43,606 nucleotides of DNA from the NCBI GenBank assembly GCA_018897155.1, contig JAHILE010000059.1, positions 1 through 43,606 of the forward strand, given 5' to 3'. The DNA is from Nanoarchaeota archaeon (GTDB lineage: Archaea > EX4484-52 > LFW-46). Positions 7,098 through 15,264 of this stretch are shown piece by piece (the first letter of the stretch is position 1; each line of letters starts with the position of its first letter). The position numbers and the translations under genes are program-made. Below the pieces are notes generated by a model. It searched no databases. It was not told where the DNA came from and saw only the letters and a list, made by a program, of their open reading frames with translations.

Positions 7098-7595
7098 TTA
7101 GAACTTCCAGCCTTCAGTTCTGAATAATTCTACGATGTCTATAGATTCAATGGATTTTTGATTACAGACATACGGTATTCTTATTTTGTTTCCCCTGAGT
7201 TTTTCTTCAGTTACCACAACTCTTTTGATTTTAACAAGAGTTTGTTGAGTTTGTGAAGATAAATCGATTGCAAGGGCAATCACCCATGGATCTGCGGAAT
7301 GTTTAGCATTAACATCAATTAGTGCAGGATATTCTTTTAAGAGTTCTTGCACTATTTGGATTTGTCTAGCAGTAGGCGCTTTAAATAACTTTTTTTGCTT
7401 TTTGACCCATTTGGCTAGTGCATCATCATAGTTTTGTATTTCGTTTAGAACTTCTTTCGGTGCGATAAGACAGTCATTTTGAATTAATTGACTAATATTC
7501 TTCCAAACACTTACATAAACGTCCATTGCGTTATGCTTGTTCAATTCTATGAGAGAAGAACTATCTATAATGTAAACGTTATTAGTATTAGTCAT
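7098..7595 (-). CDS. DUF4411 PIN-like putative toxin
   Basis: A 165-residue PIN-fold protein. The acidic residues expected of a PIN nuclease are visible: D in YIIDSSSLIEL, E in APKEVLNEI and D in HSADPWVIALA, followed by a VVVTEE strand. The ending IPYVCNQKSIESIDIVELFR is characteristic of the DUF4411 family. PIN toxins cleave RNA. The ATG overlaps the stop of the upstream XRE-ImmA gene by four bases, so the two are translationally coupled, as in toxin-antitoxin operons. Assigning this gene as toxin and the HTH protein as antitoxin follows the usual reading of this gene pair; the activity is not shown by sequence. Confidence 0.85.
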   Translation of the reverse strand: MTNTNNVYIIDSSSLIELNKHNAMDVYVSVWKNISQLIQNDCLIAPKEVLNEIQNYDDALAKWVKKQKKLFKAPTARQIQIVQELLKEYPALIDVNAKHSADPWVIALAIDLSSQTQQTLVKIKRVVVTEEKLRGNKIRIPYVCNQKSIESIDIVELFRTEGWKF

Positions 7596-8752
7596 TTTTT
7601 CGCCTTTGAAAGTACCTTGTCAAAACTCTTTGATTTTATTGATAAATAATTTAATGCATCGGTATAGGTTATGTGCGATTTGTCATAATTATTAGCGACT
7701 AGAGAAACGAACTTATTTCCAACCTCAGAAAGGCATCTTACTTCAGAGGGCACTCCTCCACCAGTTCCTTTTTCAGGTTCTTTTTTGGGTTTGATTTCTT
7801 CTTTCTTGAACCTTGCTAGAATAGCATCATAATCTGTTCTTTCAATATATTTTAACTTAAGCATATTTAGAAGAAGCATCGCCTTACTGACTTTGTATTT
7901 ATTAGATAGATATTTGAGCGTTTCTTTTTGAGTGAGATTAGATTTATATGTTTCAAAAGCGGTTTTTGCCAAATCTTTAGGTAGTAAGAAAGACGCTGCA
8001 AATTCATTGCACCATTTTTCGACATTGTCTTTGTAGGAATAAGTTGCATCAGGCAAATCTATGACTGACTCCCCGAGCAAAATATGTGCGAACTCATGCA
8101 TCAAAGAGAATATCCTCGCTTCAATATTGTCCTTAGTGTTTACTACAATCACATTCGGAGATTCGTCCACAAATACGAATCCTCTTGCATCTTCAACAGG
8201 CATTGAAAATTGAAATACGAAAATATTCAAATCTTCAAATACATCCCGTAAATAGTGAAATAACTCGTAAGGCGTTTTGAATTTTCTTTGTTTTTCTTCG
8301 CTTAGATTAAAACGCTTCCTAAAGTTAAGGGCGATCTTCTCAGGATCTTCAGAAACATTTATTTTCGGCAATTTTGATTTTGTTTCATATTTGATATTTA
8401 TTGATAGCTCTTTGCTCAAATCTTGCAATCTTCGTGCCTTTCTCATAACGAGAATGGTTTTTTTATCAAATTTGTCGACTTTATCAGGAAGCATTCGATA
8501 ATCCTTCGGCTTTGGTTTTTCAGCAATTGGTTCGGATAATAAAAATGCTGCCAATGGCCGTTTGAAAATGGCTGAAAGTTCTTCCAATTGCCTTAACGTT
8601 GGTTTTTTCTCTCCGGATTCAAATTTTTCAATATTTTGTAGATTTGTTTTAAGCCGTTTAGCTAACTCCTCCCGATTCCACCCTGAACTCCCAATTAGCC
8701 ATTTCAGAACAGCGGGCTCAACGTTCACAGCAATTGGCTCTTTGCGCGGCAT
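7592..8752 (-). CDS. XRE-family regulator fused to ImmA/IrrE metallopeptidase
   Basis: A 386-residue protein. Residues about 20-70 form a Cro/C1-type helix-turn-helix (WNREELAKRLKTNLQNIEKF, then SGEKKPTLRQLEELSAIF). In the middle lies an ImmA/IrrE peptidase with the HEFAH zinc site in FSLMHEFAHILLGES and the CNEFAASFLLP helix that supplies the third ligand. Proteins of this architecture act as antitoxins or as repressor-cleaving proteases. It is the first gene of an operon with the DUF4411 protein. A GGTG Shine-Dalgarno sequence sits 8 bases before the ATG. The upstream DNA holds the shared promoter module, a 14-codon ORF and two direct repeats that may be its own binding sites. Confidence 0.9.
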   Translation of the reverse strand: MPRKEPIAVNVEPAVLKWLIGSSGWNREELAKRLKTNLQNIEKFESGEKKPTLRQLEELSAIFKRPLAAFLLSEPIAEKPKPKDYRMLPDKVDKFDKKTILVMRKARRLQDLSKELSINIKYETKSKLPKINVSEDPEKIALNFRKRFNLSEEKQRKFKTPYELFHYLRDVFEDLNIFVFQFSMPVEDARGFVFVDESPNVIVVNTKDNIEARIFSLMHEFAHILLGESVIDLPDATYSYKDNVEKWCNEFAASFLLPKDLAKTAFETYKSNLTQKETLKYLSNKYKVSKAMLLLNMLKLKYIERTDYDAILARFKKEEIKPKKEPEKGTGGGVPSEVRCLSEVGNKFVSLVANNYDKSHITYTDALNYLSIKSKSFDKVLSKAKK

Positions 8753-8764
8753 TTAAATCACACC

Positions 8765-8806
8765 CTACGAATATTACCACTCTTAATAGGTTTTCTATGA
8801 ATATTA
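8765..8806 (+). promoter_or_regulatory. Direct repeat pair CTAYGAATATTA, candidate operator
   Basis: CTACGAATATTA at 8765-8776 and CTATGAATATTA at 8795-8806 lie 30 bp apart, about three helical turns, so both face the same side of the DNA. They occupy the leader between the promoter (8895-8928) and the ATG of the XRE-ImmA gene. Toxin-antitoxin operons are commonly autoregulated by the HTH protein, which makes these the likeliest sites. This is inferred from symmetry and position. Confidence 0.5.
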
Positions 8807-8815
8807 ACGTTTAGA

Positions 8816-8860
8816 TTATCCTCTATCCATTAATGCAGGAAACGGCGTTGATTTTTCCAT
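8816..8860 (-). CDS. Leader mini-ORF or gene remnant (14 codons)
   Basis: A minus-strand ORF begins at ATG 8860 and encodes MEKSTPFPALMDRG. A GAGG Shine-Dalgarno sequence precedes it by about 8 bases, and its ATG lies 35 bases from the TATA element of site B, close to the 37-base distance seen for the 69-residue gene and the restriction gene. It is therefore well placed to be translated first on the ImmA/DUF4411 transcript. It may be a regulatory leader peptide or the remnant of a lost gene. Confidence 0.4.
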   Translation of the reverse strand: MEKSTPFPALMDRG

Positions 8861-8894
8861 AAGACGTCCTCATTTATGAAAAATGGTGCGCGGA

Positions 8895-8928
8895 GATTAT
8901 ATATTTAACGGGTTGGGGTTGCCGATAT
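8895..8928 (-). promoter_or_regulatory. Shared promoter module (site B), before the XRE-ImmA operon
   Basis: On the minus strand ATATCGGCAA (8919-8928), 15 bases, then TATA element TATATAATC (8895-8903). Nearly identical to site A over 47 bases. It would drive the mini-ORF and the XRE-ImmA/DUF4411 operon with a leader of about 120 bases before the ImmA start. Confidence 0.7.
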
Positions 8929-8953
8929 GACTGTGTTTGTAAAACGTTATTAT

Positions 8954-10252
8954 CTACGCATATATTCTACAGGTTCCATCCCTAAAAAGATAAGTGCCTA
9001 ATGGACAGCCGCTAATGCACCTGTTTTTATAACAAATAGATGTACCCTCCCCACAATAACTATTTGGAGAACCGCAAGGTTGATGACAATAGCCATCGGA
9101 GCCAAGTATATATCCTGATGTTTGACATCGGGAATCAGTTCCAACTATTGTTTGAGACTCACAATAAAACGCATCGCATGCACTATAACATCGGTTGTCA
9201 GTTCCCAATATTTCTGTTCTATCGCAATAGTTTACGCAATATCCTTTTTGAGTAAGGTATGCATCCCCTTTACAGTAAACCACGGAATCAATATTTCTCA
9301 AGGAACTGATCTTTATAGCTATGCTTTTCTGAGAAGAAGTTCCTATATTTATCCAAGTATTTATCCCCACAAGATTGCCATCTTTATCAAAAAGCCCGCC
9401 GCCACTACTGCCAAAATAAGTATAAACGTCAGATTCTATTGAATTAAATGCAAACCCATCACTCATAAGCAAATCTTTTAATGCATTAATTTTTCCTTCA
9501 GCTACTAAAAATTCTACAACTCGCTCAGCATAAGAAGGATAACCTATTGCAGTAACCGAATCCCCTACATTTAAATCATCATTCACAGTTACGCTTTGAT
9601 AATTTTCGGCATTAGTCGTATCTACCCCCAGTATTGCAATATCTAAATCATGAGGAGAAAAAGAAATTTTAGAAACCGGGTATATTTGGCCATCTTGAGT
9701 TCTAACGCTTGTTTTTTCAGTTAATCTTGAATAGCATTTCATATCATTGAATCCACAATCCAAAACGTGCCTATTTGTATATATAAATAATTTTGAATCG
9801 GTGTTTGAAAAAATAACTCCTGAACCACTACCGCCATTCTCAAAATAACTGCCATCTTCATTTTTCCCAGTTACTTCGTATTTTACCCAAACAATACTTT
9901 TCTTTACATCTTCAATATTTTTTGTATTTATGCAACTCGGCGCACCGTTTGAAGGACAATTAAATCTTTGATTGTTAGAACATGAAGTATAACACTGACC
10001 ATTACACCAAGAACTTCCTATTTCTTCACATTGCTGCTGTGGAGTTTTTTGAATAGCGGGTTGTATATATTCCGATATTCCTGAAACAATATTTTGAGAA
10101 TTTGTTGGTTCAGTTTCCTGCTGTGATGATTTATTTTGATCTGAAAATATTGAGGATCCAAAAGACCATCCAAAAACAATTACCGAAAGAATTATGAACG
10201 TCATTAAAAAAGTTGTCACAGAGCTATTTTCTACTTTTGTGTGCTTTTTCAT
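8954..10252 (-). CDS. Membrane-anchored trypsin-like serine protease with cysteine-rich tail
   Basis: A 432-residue protein. A single hydrophobic helix (about residues 14-34) after a short basic start anchors it with the bulk outside. A linker rich in S, T and Q and a small cysteine motif (CEEIGSSWCNGQCYTSC) precede a chymotrypsin-fold domain with the full triad: H in TNRHVLDCG, D in SPHDLDIAILG and S in YFGSSGGGLFD. The last about 110 residues hold many cysteines in short GTDxRC/GxDGYC units, probably disulfide-bonded knots. It is therefore an HtrA/trypsin-like surface protease without a PDZ domain. The frame extends upstream, but ATG 10252 precedes the signal anchor and lies about 30 bases from a TTTTATAAG element. 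It is the first gene after topoisomerase VI-A and probably has its own promoter. Confidence 0.88.
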   Translation of the reverse strand: MKKHTKVENSSVTTFLMTFIILSVIVFGWSFGSSIFSDQNKSSQQETEPTNSQNIVSGISEYIQPAIQKTPQQQCEEIGSSWCNGQCYTSCSNNQRFNCPSNGAPSCINTKNIEDVKKSIVWVKYEVTGKNEDGSYFENGGSGSGVIFSNTDSKLFIYTNRHVLDCGFNDMKCYSRLTEKTSVRTQDGQIYPVSKISFSPHDLDIAILGVDTTNAENYQSVTVNDDLNVGDSVTAIGYPSYAERVVEFLVAEGKINALKDLLMSDGFAFNSIESDVYTYFGSSGGGLFDKDGNLVGINTWINIGTSSQKSIAIKISSLRNIDSVVYCKGDAYLTQKGYCVNYCDRTEILGTDNRCYSACDAFYCESQTIVGTDSRCQTSGYILGSDGYCHQPCGSPNSYCGEGTSICYKNRCISGCPLGTYLFRDGTCRIYA

Positions 10253-10310
10253 ACAAGAACCCTTTGAATATTTAGTTTGAGTTCTTATAAAAGTAAGTTC
10301 AGACGTGCTC

Positions 10311-11420
10311 CTACTCCAGCCATTCCTTCTTCGCAATCTTCTCGGGAAGGTAGACGTCCGTAACAAACGAAATACCTTTCTTGCTTAGAGCTTCTAGTTC
10401 CAGCTTTACGCCTTTCTCAAGCATGTATTTTAATTCGCGCTGCCACGACGGCTTCTGGAACCACGGATATCCGAGAATCTGATTCGCTCTCTTTTTGTCC
10501 TCATCATTCAGCTTGATTGTCACATCTTTTGGCAGGTTGTATTTCTCCTGGTCAAACGATGACAATCCGATGAATTTCGCAGTCGGAATCGCCATTCTCT
10601 TGCTTTCGTAAGCCAGATTTATGCTGCCCTGTTTTATGACCGAATAAATGTAAAGTCCCCAAGGGTCGTTATCTACGAACACATATATCGGGATTTTCAG
10701 CTCGTTCTCAAATCGCCACAATAATCTCCTTACTCCTCGCGGCGGAACTCCCTGCCCGTGTATCAATATGCAGTTATGCGTTTTCCAGAATTTGTCCTCG
10801 TTTAATCTGCGCCATACGGCGTCTTTTTCTACCATCAAAACAAATTTTGCTTCGCAGGCATCGAATTTAATCATGGATTTTTCGACAATTGAAGGAATGC
10901 TCCAGCCTCCTGAACCCAGCCTTCTGCAATCTATTGTATCGCCAGAATCGATAAGTGTAATGTTTCCAACTAAAGATCCTCTATTGCTTGCAAAAAGATG
11001 CAGTTCTTCTCTTAGCGTGTCTATTGTGACCTCAAGATCCTCTATTATCGGATCTGACTCTATCTGGTCGTCAAAAGTATTCTCCTGCGTGTTGCCGATG
11101 GTGTGCTTTGTCATATAAAATAGGTCTCTGATAGATGTTGTTTTGCCAGTTTTTATCAAATCCTTGCAAGCGGACGCAATAAGCATTGTCTGCATATATT
11201 TCTTTGCCTGCCCCAAATTAAGATAGCTTCGCTTCTGTACTGCAGTTCCAATTTTTATCAAATGATCTTTCTCGTCATAATGAACGTTTGAAAGCGTGCG
11301 CAATGGTATCTGAACTTCAGGATTTTTTCCATCTTCAATTTCTTTCAGCGACTTTCTTCCAACATTCTCCAGCTTCTCAATTACTGCCTTATCTATTAGT
11401 TCTTTTTCTGCTGTTGCCAT
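10311..11420 (-). CDS. top6A: DNA topoisomerase VI subunit A
   Basis: A 369-residue Spo11-like subunit that cleaves both DNA strands. The catalytic tyrosine lies in SIRDLFYMTKHTIGN, within the winged-helix domain. The Toprim domain shows the glutamate in FVLMVEKDAVW and the DxD pair in YVFVDNDPWGLYIYS. IHGQGVPPRGVRRLLWRF is typical of the family. With subunit B it forms the A2B2 ATP-dependent enzyme that relaxes and decatenates DNA, the main type II topoisomerase of most archaea. It lies 125 bp downstream of subunit B, separated by three stem-loops. Confidence 0.97.
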   Translation of the reverse strand: MATAEKELIDKAVIEKLENVGRKSLKEIEDGKNPEVQIPLRTLSNVHYDEKDHLIKIGTAVQKRSYLNLGQAKKYMQTMLIASACKDLIKTGKTTSIRDLFYMTKHTIGNTQENTFDDQIESDPIIEDLEVTIDTLREELHLFASNRGSLVGNITLIDSGDTIDCRRLGSGGWSIPSIVEKSMIKFDACEAKFVLMVEKDAVWRRLNEDKFWKTHNCILIHGQGVPPRGVRRLLWRFENELKIPIYVFVDNDPWGLYIYSVIKQGSINLAYESKRMAIPTAKFIGLSSFDQEKYNLPKDVTIKLNDEDKKRANQILGYPWFQKPSWQRELKYMLEKGVKLELEALSKKGISFVTDVYLPEKIAKKEWLE

Positions 11421-11460
11421 TTTTAATCATTCCCCACAATCATTGGATTAAAATCCATTC

Positions 11461-11529
11461 GCAAGTTTTGCTTGCTCTTGGCTTTTGAGCTTTGCTCAAA
11501 AAGCTTGAAAATTCCATCGAATTTTCAAG
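11461..11529. repeat. Array of three stem-loops between topoisomerase VI genes
   Basis: Three hairpins follow one another: GCAAG/CTTGC (11461-11475), CTTTTGAGC with GCTCAAAAAG (11482-11503, one bulged A) and a perfect 11-bp stem with a CATC loop (11504-11529). They fill the gap between top6B and top6A. The pattern resembles the array at 15812-15881. They may set the relative expression of the two subunits or act as processing sites. Confidence 0.7.
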
Positions 11530-11545
11530 ATAATAATCACCTAAT

Positions 11546-13204
11546 CTAAAGATCCTCTTCGGCGCCATCATCCCTTTGCGCGTATTCCTTTCTTCTCTTT
11601 ACATCCTCAGTCTCATCCTCTTCGGCAGACACTTCCTTCTTTTCTGCTTCTTCATCAACAACGAGTCCTTTGTTGTCAAGCATCTTCTGCATAGAAACAT
11701 TTATTTCTGCAATAGGCTTTTCTGTCAAATTTGCAAGAGCAGCTACCAAGTCTTCCGCATATCTTTGGAATATGCTTGCTTTCTCGCGGAGCATGTGCTC
11801 CCTATGCCTTGCAGAAAGGAACGCGCCAAGTTTTCTTGCAGCTTCCTGTATTGCGAGCTTTATTTCCTTAATAATTTCCGGATAGCTTGCGATTGCTTCT
11901 TTTCCTTCTGAAGTATACGGAACCCAAACCGATGCGAGGTGCACTGAAACTGCGACAGGACCTGAAGGCATTCCGCCTCCGCTCTGATTTAAACCATATC
12001 GTTTCCAGTCTGTCTGAATTACTGCTTTTGTTATCGCGCATGCCGATTGGTCGTAAAGCAAAGGCATTTTGTTCGCAAAGCGATATATTTGTATTGCTCC
12101 CTCTTTGTTTAGGTTTCCGCCGTATGCTATGCCGACTTCTATCTGGAATGGCCTTCCCGCATATACTGTTGGCGGCCTTGTAATGGCAGTAACAAATTCA
12201 GGTATAACTTCTTTTTTAAGCCCTTTCTCAACGGACTCAAATCCGATTGGCGAAAGGCAGTCTGTAGGCGGATTCTGAAGCTTTGCCTTCTGCATCGCAT
12301 CAAGGAGCTTTTCAGCCTCATCGCGCGTGACTGTTGTCGGATTAATTTTTGCGTCAATTCCTGCAACATCACAGATTTCGCCAGCCTTTGTGCCGCCGAC
12401 TCTTGAAAATTCGTTTGACAAAAAGCTGCGCAGGTTTCTTGCCTGCGTGAACTTAAGCATTCTGATAAGTATTCCAAGCTCGATTCCCTCTGGGTGCGGC
12501 TGTATCTCTTTTGCTTCCGGAGGCAATGTTTCAACAACTCTTGTAAACTCGAATTTCTCGTTGTCCGGATCAAGAAATATGATTGTCGCATACGGATTTA
12601 TGATTGCGCTCTCAAGCAGGTATTCAAGAACCGATTGCTTTCCGCGCGTGTATTTTCCTTTTATGTCCATCTCAATTCTTGTGCCGTGACCATCGCCAGG
12701 AACTGACGTCTCTGAAACTATCTCGGGCTCGTTTTTCTGCGTATTTAAGTGAAGCTCAAAAATATGGGTGAACGTATCACTGGGCCTAGAATATATTTTT
12801 GTCGGCCTGCCGGTTGTAAGCTGGGCATAAAGCACTGCTGCAGAAATACCGATTCCCTGCTGGCCTCTGCTCTGCTTTAAGCGGTGGAACTTGGAGCCGT
12901 AAAGAAGTTTTCCGAAAATCTTCGGTATGTTCTTTTTCACAATGCCTGGCCCATTATCCTCTATAATAATTTTGAATTTATCGTTGGTGTCTCCCACGCG
13001 CTTTATCTCGACGTAAATTGTTGGAAGAATGCGCGCCTCCTCGCATGCGTCAAGAGCATTGTCAACAGCTTCTTTTATGCATGTCAAAAGCGATTTCTGA
13101 AGATTCTCATAACCTAGAAGATGCTTATTCTTCTCAAAGAATTCAGCAACAGATACTTCCTTTGCGCTCGCCATCTGTTGTGCAGTAAGCTCAGTTTGTG
13201 CCAT
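11546..13204 (-). CDS. top6B: DNA topoisomerase VI subunit B
   Basis: A 552-residue ATPase subunit. The GHKL fold is clear: [12 protein letters not shown] (N box), [10 protein letters not shown] (G1), [19 protein letters not shown] (G2 and lid) and [17 protein letters not shown]. The transducer domain holds the invariant lysine region [23 protein letters not shown]-driven dimerisation of this subunit clamps DNA for cleavage by subunit A. The C-terminal about 60 residues are acidic and lysine-rich ([20 protein letters not shown]) and probably disordered. A TATA element near 13260 lies about 55 bases before the ATG. Confidence 0.97.
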   Translation of the reverse strand: MAQTELTAQQMASAKEVSVAEFFEKNKHLLGYENLQKSLLTCIKEAVDNALDACEEARILPTIYVEIKRVGDTNDKFKIIIEDNGPGIVKKNIPKIFGKLLYGSKFHRLKQSRGQQGIGISAAVLYAQLTTGRPTKIYSRPSDTFTHIFELHLNTQKNEPEIVSETSVPGDGHGTRIEMDIKGKYTRGKQSVLEYLLESAIINPYATIIFLDPDNEKFEFTRVVETLPPEAKEIQPHPEGIELGILIRMLKFTQARNLRSFLSNEFSRVGGTKAGEICDVAGIDAKINPTTVTRDEAEKLLDAMQKAKLQNPPTDCLSPIGFESVEKGLKKEVIPEFVTAITRPPTVYAGRPFQIEVGIAYGGNLNKEGAIQIYRFANKMPLLYDQSACAITKAVIQTDWKRYGLNQSGGGMPSGPVAVSVHLASVWVPYTSEGKEAIASYPEIIKEIKLAIQEAARKLGAFLSARHREHMLREKASIFQRYAEDLVAALANLTEKPIAEINVSMQKMLDNKGLVVDEEAEKKEVSAEEDETEDVKRRKEYAQRDDGAEEDL

Positions 13205-13303
13205 AATGTATCATTTCCCCCTCAAACAATAATATTTACTTCAGTTATAGAAACTTTAAATATATGGTCGAAGACATATATTTATAGCCTGTCTTCTCCC
13301 ATC

Positions 13304-13330
13304 TATTTCGAGAGCTATGCTCTTGAAATA
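13304..13330. repeat. Stem-loop upstream of topoisomerase VI-B
   Basis: Twelve-base arms (13304-13315 and 13319-13330) pair with one G-T wobble around a TAT loop. The stretch 13205-13453 otherwise contains the AT-rich promoter of top6B and no convincing gene. The stem-loop may be the 3' end signal of the KH gene transcript, which is also on the minus strand. Confidence 0.5.
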
Positions 13331-13453
13331 TACGAAAGCAAAAAAATATTTAAAGGTATATCATAACTGCTGAACAATATAGTTTGTGATATATAGTTCT
13401 TATGCATTATTATGCCCGAAGCTTTTTAAACCTGTTTTCGCCATTCATCGGCG

Positions 13454-13981
13454 CTAAAAAACTTTTTCTCGTTCCTTCTGTTTTCTTAAAAAAAGATAAG
13501 ATGTTTTGTGCGTTTTTCCTGAAAGCAAAAGCTCAATTGCGTCACGCGCCTGCTTCACATTCTCTGGCGCGCCAAGTATTGCAACAGTTTTGCCGGATAT
13601 TGAAATATGCGTCTCTGAAATTTCCTCGATATTTGCCCGTGCCTTGCCGTGCGTGCCAATCAGCCTTGAGCGGAACCGCTCAAGCGCCTTTTCACTAGTT
13701 CCTGCATAATCTATGAGGCTTATTATTTCAAGCACATGTTCTTCATCAGTTAGAATCATCGCGTGCTCTGGAGAAAAACCACGCGCTATCGCAGTCACTG
13801 CTTCTTTTGCGCGCAGAGCCATTGCAGTATCGCTTGCCGAAATTTCGATATCGCCTTCGGATGATATGCGCAGCTTGCAATTGAACGCTTTTTCAAGCGC
13901 CTTTTTTGTTGCCCCTTTGGTGCCGATAAGAACTGCTATGCGCTTTTCAGGGATTTTGATTTCGAGTGAAATATATTCCAT
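13454..13981 (-). CDS. Two-KH-domain RNA-binding protein, Dim2/Pno1-like
   Basis: About 175 residues. Two KH folds are visible. The first has the signature IAVLIGTKGATKKALEKAFNCKL with ISSEGDIEI. The second has RLIGTHGKARANIEEISET followed by SISGKTVAILGAPENVKQA. Archaeal relatives of eukaryotic Dim2/Pno1 (Krr1-like) bind the 3' end of 16S rRNA and work in small-subunit assembly, often near the kinase Rio1 and initiation factor eIF1A. Neither of those is nearby here. Homologues start with a short I-x-I-P strand, so ATG 13981 was chosen over the ATG at 13996. Confidence 0.9.
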   Translation of the reverse strand: MEYISLEIKIPEKRIAVLIGTKGATKKALEKAFNCKLRISSEGDIEISASDTAMALRAKEAVTAIARGFSPEHAMILTDEEHVLEIISLIDYAGTSEKALERFRSRLIGTHGKARANIEEISETHISISGKTVAILGAPENVKQARDAIELLLSGKTHKTSYLFLRKQKEREKVF

Positions 13982-14071
13982 ACTAACATAATACATTTCG
14001 CGCGGAGTTTTAAAAATGGAAGGAAACGCGCGGATTTAAAGAATATAAGGCGCGCGAAACATAATTTAAGC

Positions 14072-14461
14072 ATGGATTTGAAGAATATTAAGAGTTGGCA
14101 GATTGCTGCAATCTCCGTCGTGATCCCCTCAATCACATTTGCCCTCATGGGAGGACTGAACACAGATGTATCTGCAGAAAAATATCGATTTGTAGATATT
14201 ATATTACTAAGTACACTCACTTTGTTAATTACAACCATACTTCTAAAAGTCAAACGAACGCAAAAAGTTGGCGCGACAATTTCAATAATTGAAGGACTTT
14301 CCATCTTGTATTATAGCACACTAGGACTTTCCCTATTGACTTTTGGCGCCCAAAACGTATCATTTTCAGACAATTCATTATTATTCATAACCCCCGCCAT
14401 ATATGGTCTCGCAATCCTATTACTATTCGCAGGCATCCACTATTTCTGGAAAAAGCAATAA
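14072..14461 (+). CDS. Small four-helix integral membrane protein, unknown function
   Basis: A 129-residue protein with four predicted membrane helices at about residues 10-28, 41-58, 68-92 and 104-124, separated by short polar loops, the basic one (KVKRTQK) between helices 2 and 3. No catalytic motif or family is recognised. It lies between the divergent KH gene and the PHP fragment and has codon use like its neighbours. The start at 14072 follows directly after an AT-rich stretch. Confidence 0.65.
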   Translation: MDLKNIKSWQIAAISVVIPSITFALMGGLNTDVSAEKYRFVDIILLSTLTLLITTILLKVKRTQKVGATISIIEGLSILYYSTLGLSLLTFGAQNVSFSDNSLLFITPAIYGLAILLLFAGIHYFWKKQ

Positions 14462-14479
14462 TTCTGATAATGTGATATT

Positions 14480-14680
14480 ATGCGATTAAAACTCGACTTA
14501 CATCTTCATTCCTGCCATTCCGGCGAAGCTTTCGGCACAATCGAAGAAATTATTCTTTGTGCGAAATCAGTTGGGCTTGACGGATTCGCGCTCACTGATC
14601 ACAACACAATTTCTGGAAATAAAGAAGCTGCGCACATCGCTAACTTAAAAAAAGATTTAAAAAATACTAATAGAAATTAA
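14480..14680 (+). pseudogene. Truncated PHP-domain metallophosphoesterase
   Basis: The 66-residue product carries the first PHP motif, LDLHLHSCHS, and the second, DGFALTDHNTISG, which supply the metal-binding H and D residues of this phosphoesterase family. Full-length relatives exceed 200 residues and contain two further metal-binding motifs. Here the sequence turns to a lysine- and asparagine-rich tail and stops at 14678-14680, overlapping the end of the convergent rpoP gene. It is probably a decayed gene cut off by a deletion that abuts rpoP. A short product could still be made. Confidence 0.8.
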
Positions 14681-14817
14681 TCGCAACTGATCTTCTTCAT
14701 AATCTCGGGATTATGCTTAAATAAAATCTTGCACGAACAATTCTTGCAGAAAATGTCGCCTACGACTTTCTCCACTTCGATTGTGCTTCTGCAATTATAG
14801 CATACATACATTGTCAT
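14677..14817 (-). CDS. rpoP: DNA-directed RNA polymerase subunit P (Rpo12)
   Basis: A 44-46 residue zinc-ribbon protein. It reads MYVCYNC near the start, CKNCSCKILFKHNP in the second half, giving the paired CxxC zinc ligands and the strongly conserved K-I-L-F-K ending of the archaeal P subunit. It corresponds to Rpb12 of eukaryotic polymerases and helps assemble the D-L-N-P platform. It begins 7 bases after the L37Ae stop, a common archaeal pairing, and an AGG before the start at 14817 may be its ribosome-binding site; ATG 14811 is also possible. Confidence 0.9.
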   Translation of the reverse strand: MTMYVCYNCRSTIEVEKVVGDIFCKNCSCKILFKHNPEIMKKISCD

Positions 14818-14824
14818 AATGAAC

Positions 14825-15241
14825 CTACTCCTCAACGGCTTTTGATTCTATTTCCTCTGATTCTGTCGTTTCTGTTTTTGCTTTTTTGGATTTTGCCGCT
14901 TTCTTTTTTACCGATTTTCCTTCCTCTTTAACTGCTTGTTTTTCCTCAACAGCGGAAACTAATTCAACAACCGATACGGCTTCTCGCACAAATGCTTCAA
15001 CCTCGCCTTTCATTATTTTCGTTGCAGTAGTTGTTGGCTGGTATGCTCCGCCGGCAATAGTGACCTTGCACTTCTTGCATTTCCAGATTCCTGCGGACAT
15101 TCTGTTAAGCGTTAATCTTAGACACTGCGGACAGGTGTGCTGGGCGCGAGAAGTTGCCTCAATTTTCGCAACCATATGCCTTACTCTGCTTCCGTATTTG
15201 TTTCCGAATCGTCCGGTTGTGCCTACTTTTTTTGTGTGCAT
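14825..15241 (-). CDS. rpl37ae: 50S ribosomal protein L37Ae (eL43)
   Basis: A 138-residue protein. The first 80 residues are a typical eL43: TKKVGTTGRFGNKYGSRVR, a C4 zinc site (CPQC and CKKC) and the GIWKCKKC... IAGGAYQP segment that contacts 23S rRNA. The remaining about 58 residues form an unusual tail that alternates basic and acidic runs and is probably disordered. Most archaeal eL43 proteins end soon after the zinc ribbon. The start is ATG 15241, since the family begins MxxKKVG. It is co-transcribed with L10e upstream and rpoP downstream. Confidence 0.95.
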   Translation of the reverse strand: MHTKKVGTTGRFGNKYGSRVRHMVAKIEATSRAQHTCPQCLRLTLNRMSAGIWKCKKCKVTIAGGAYQPTTTATKIMKGEVEAFVREAVSVVELVSAVEEKQAVKEEGKSVKKKAAKSKKAKTETTESEEIESKAVEE

Positions 15242-15264
15242 GAAAATAACCATTCCATCTCTAT

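Noticed and set aside
7034-8930. 47-bp direct repeats as attachment sites of an integrated element
   Set aside because: No integrase gene lies between them, and each copy has the layout of a working promoter shared with three other sites.
13121-13366. ORF on the plus strand opposite the start of top6B
   Set aside because: It overlaps the real coding sequence and promoter and has no family features.
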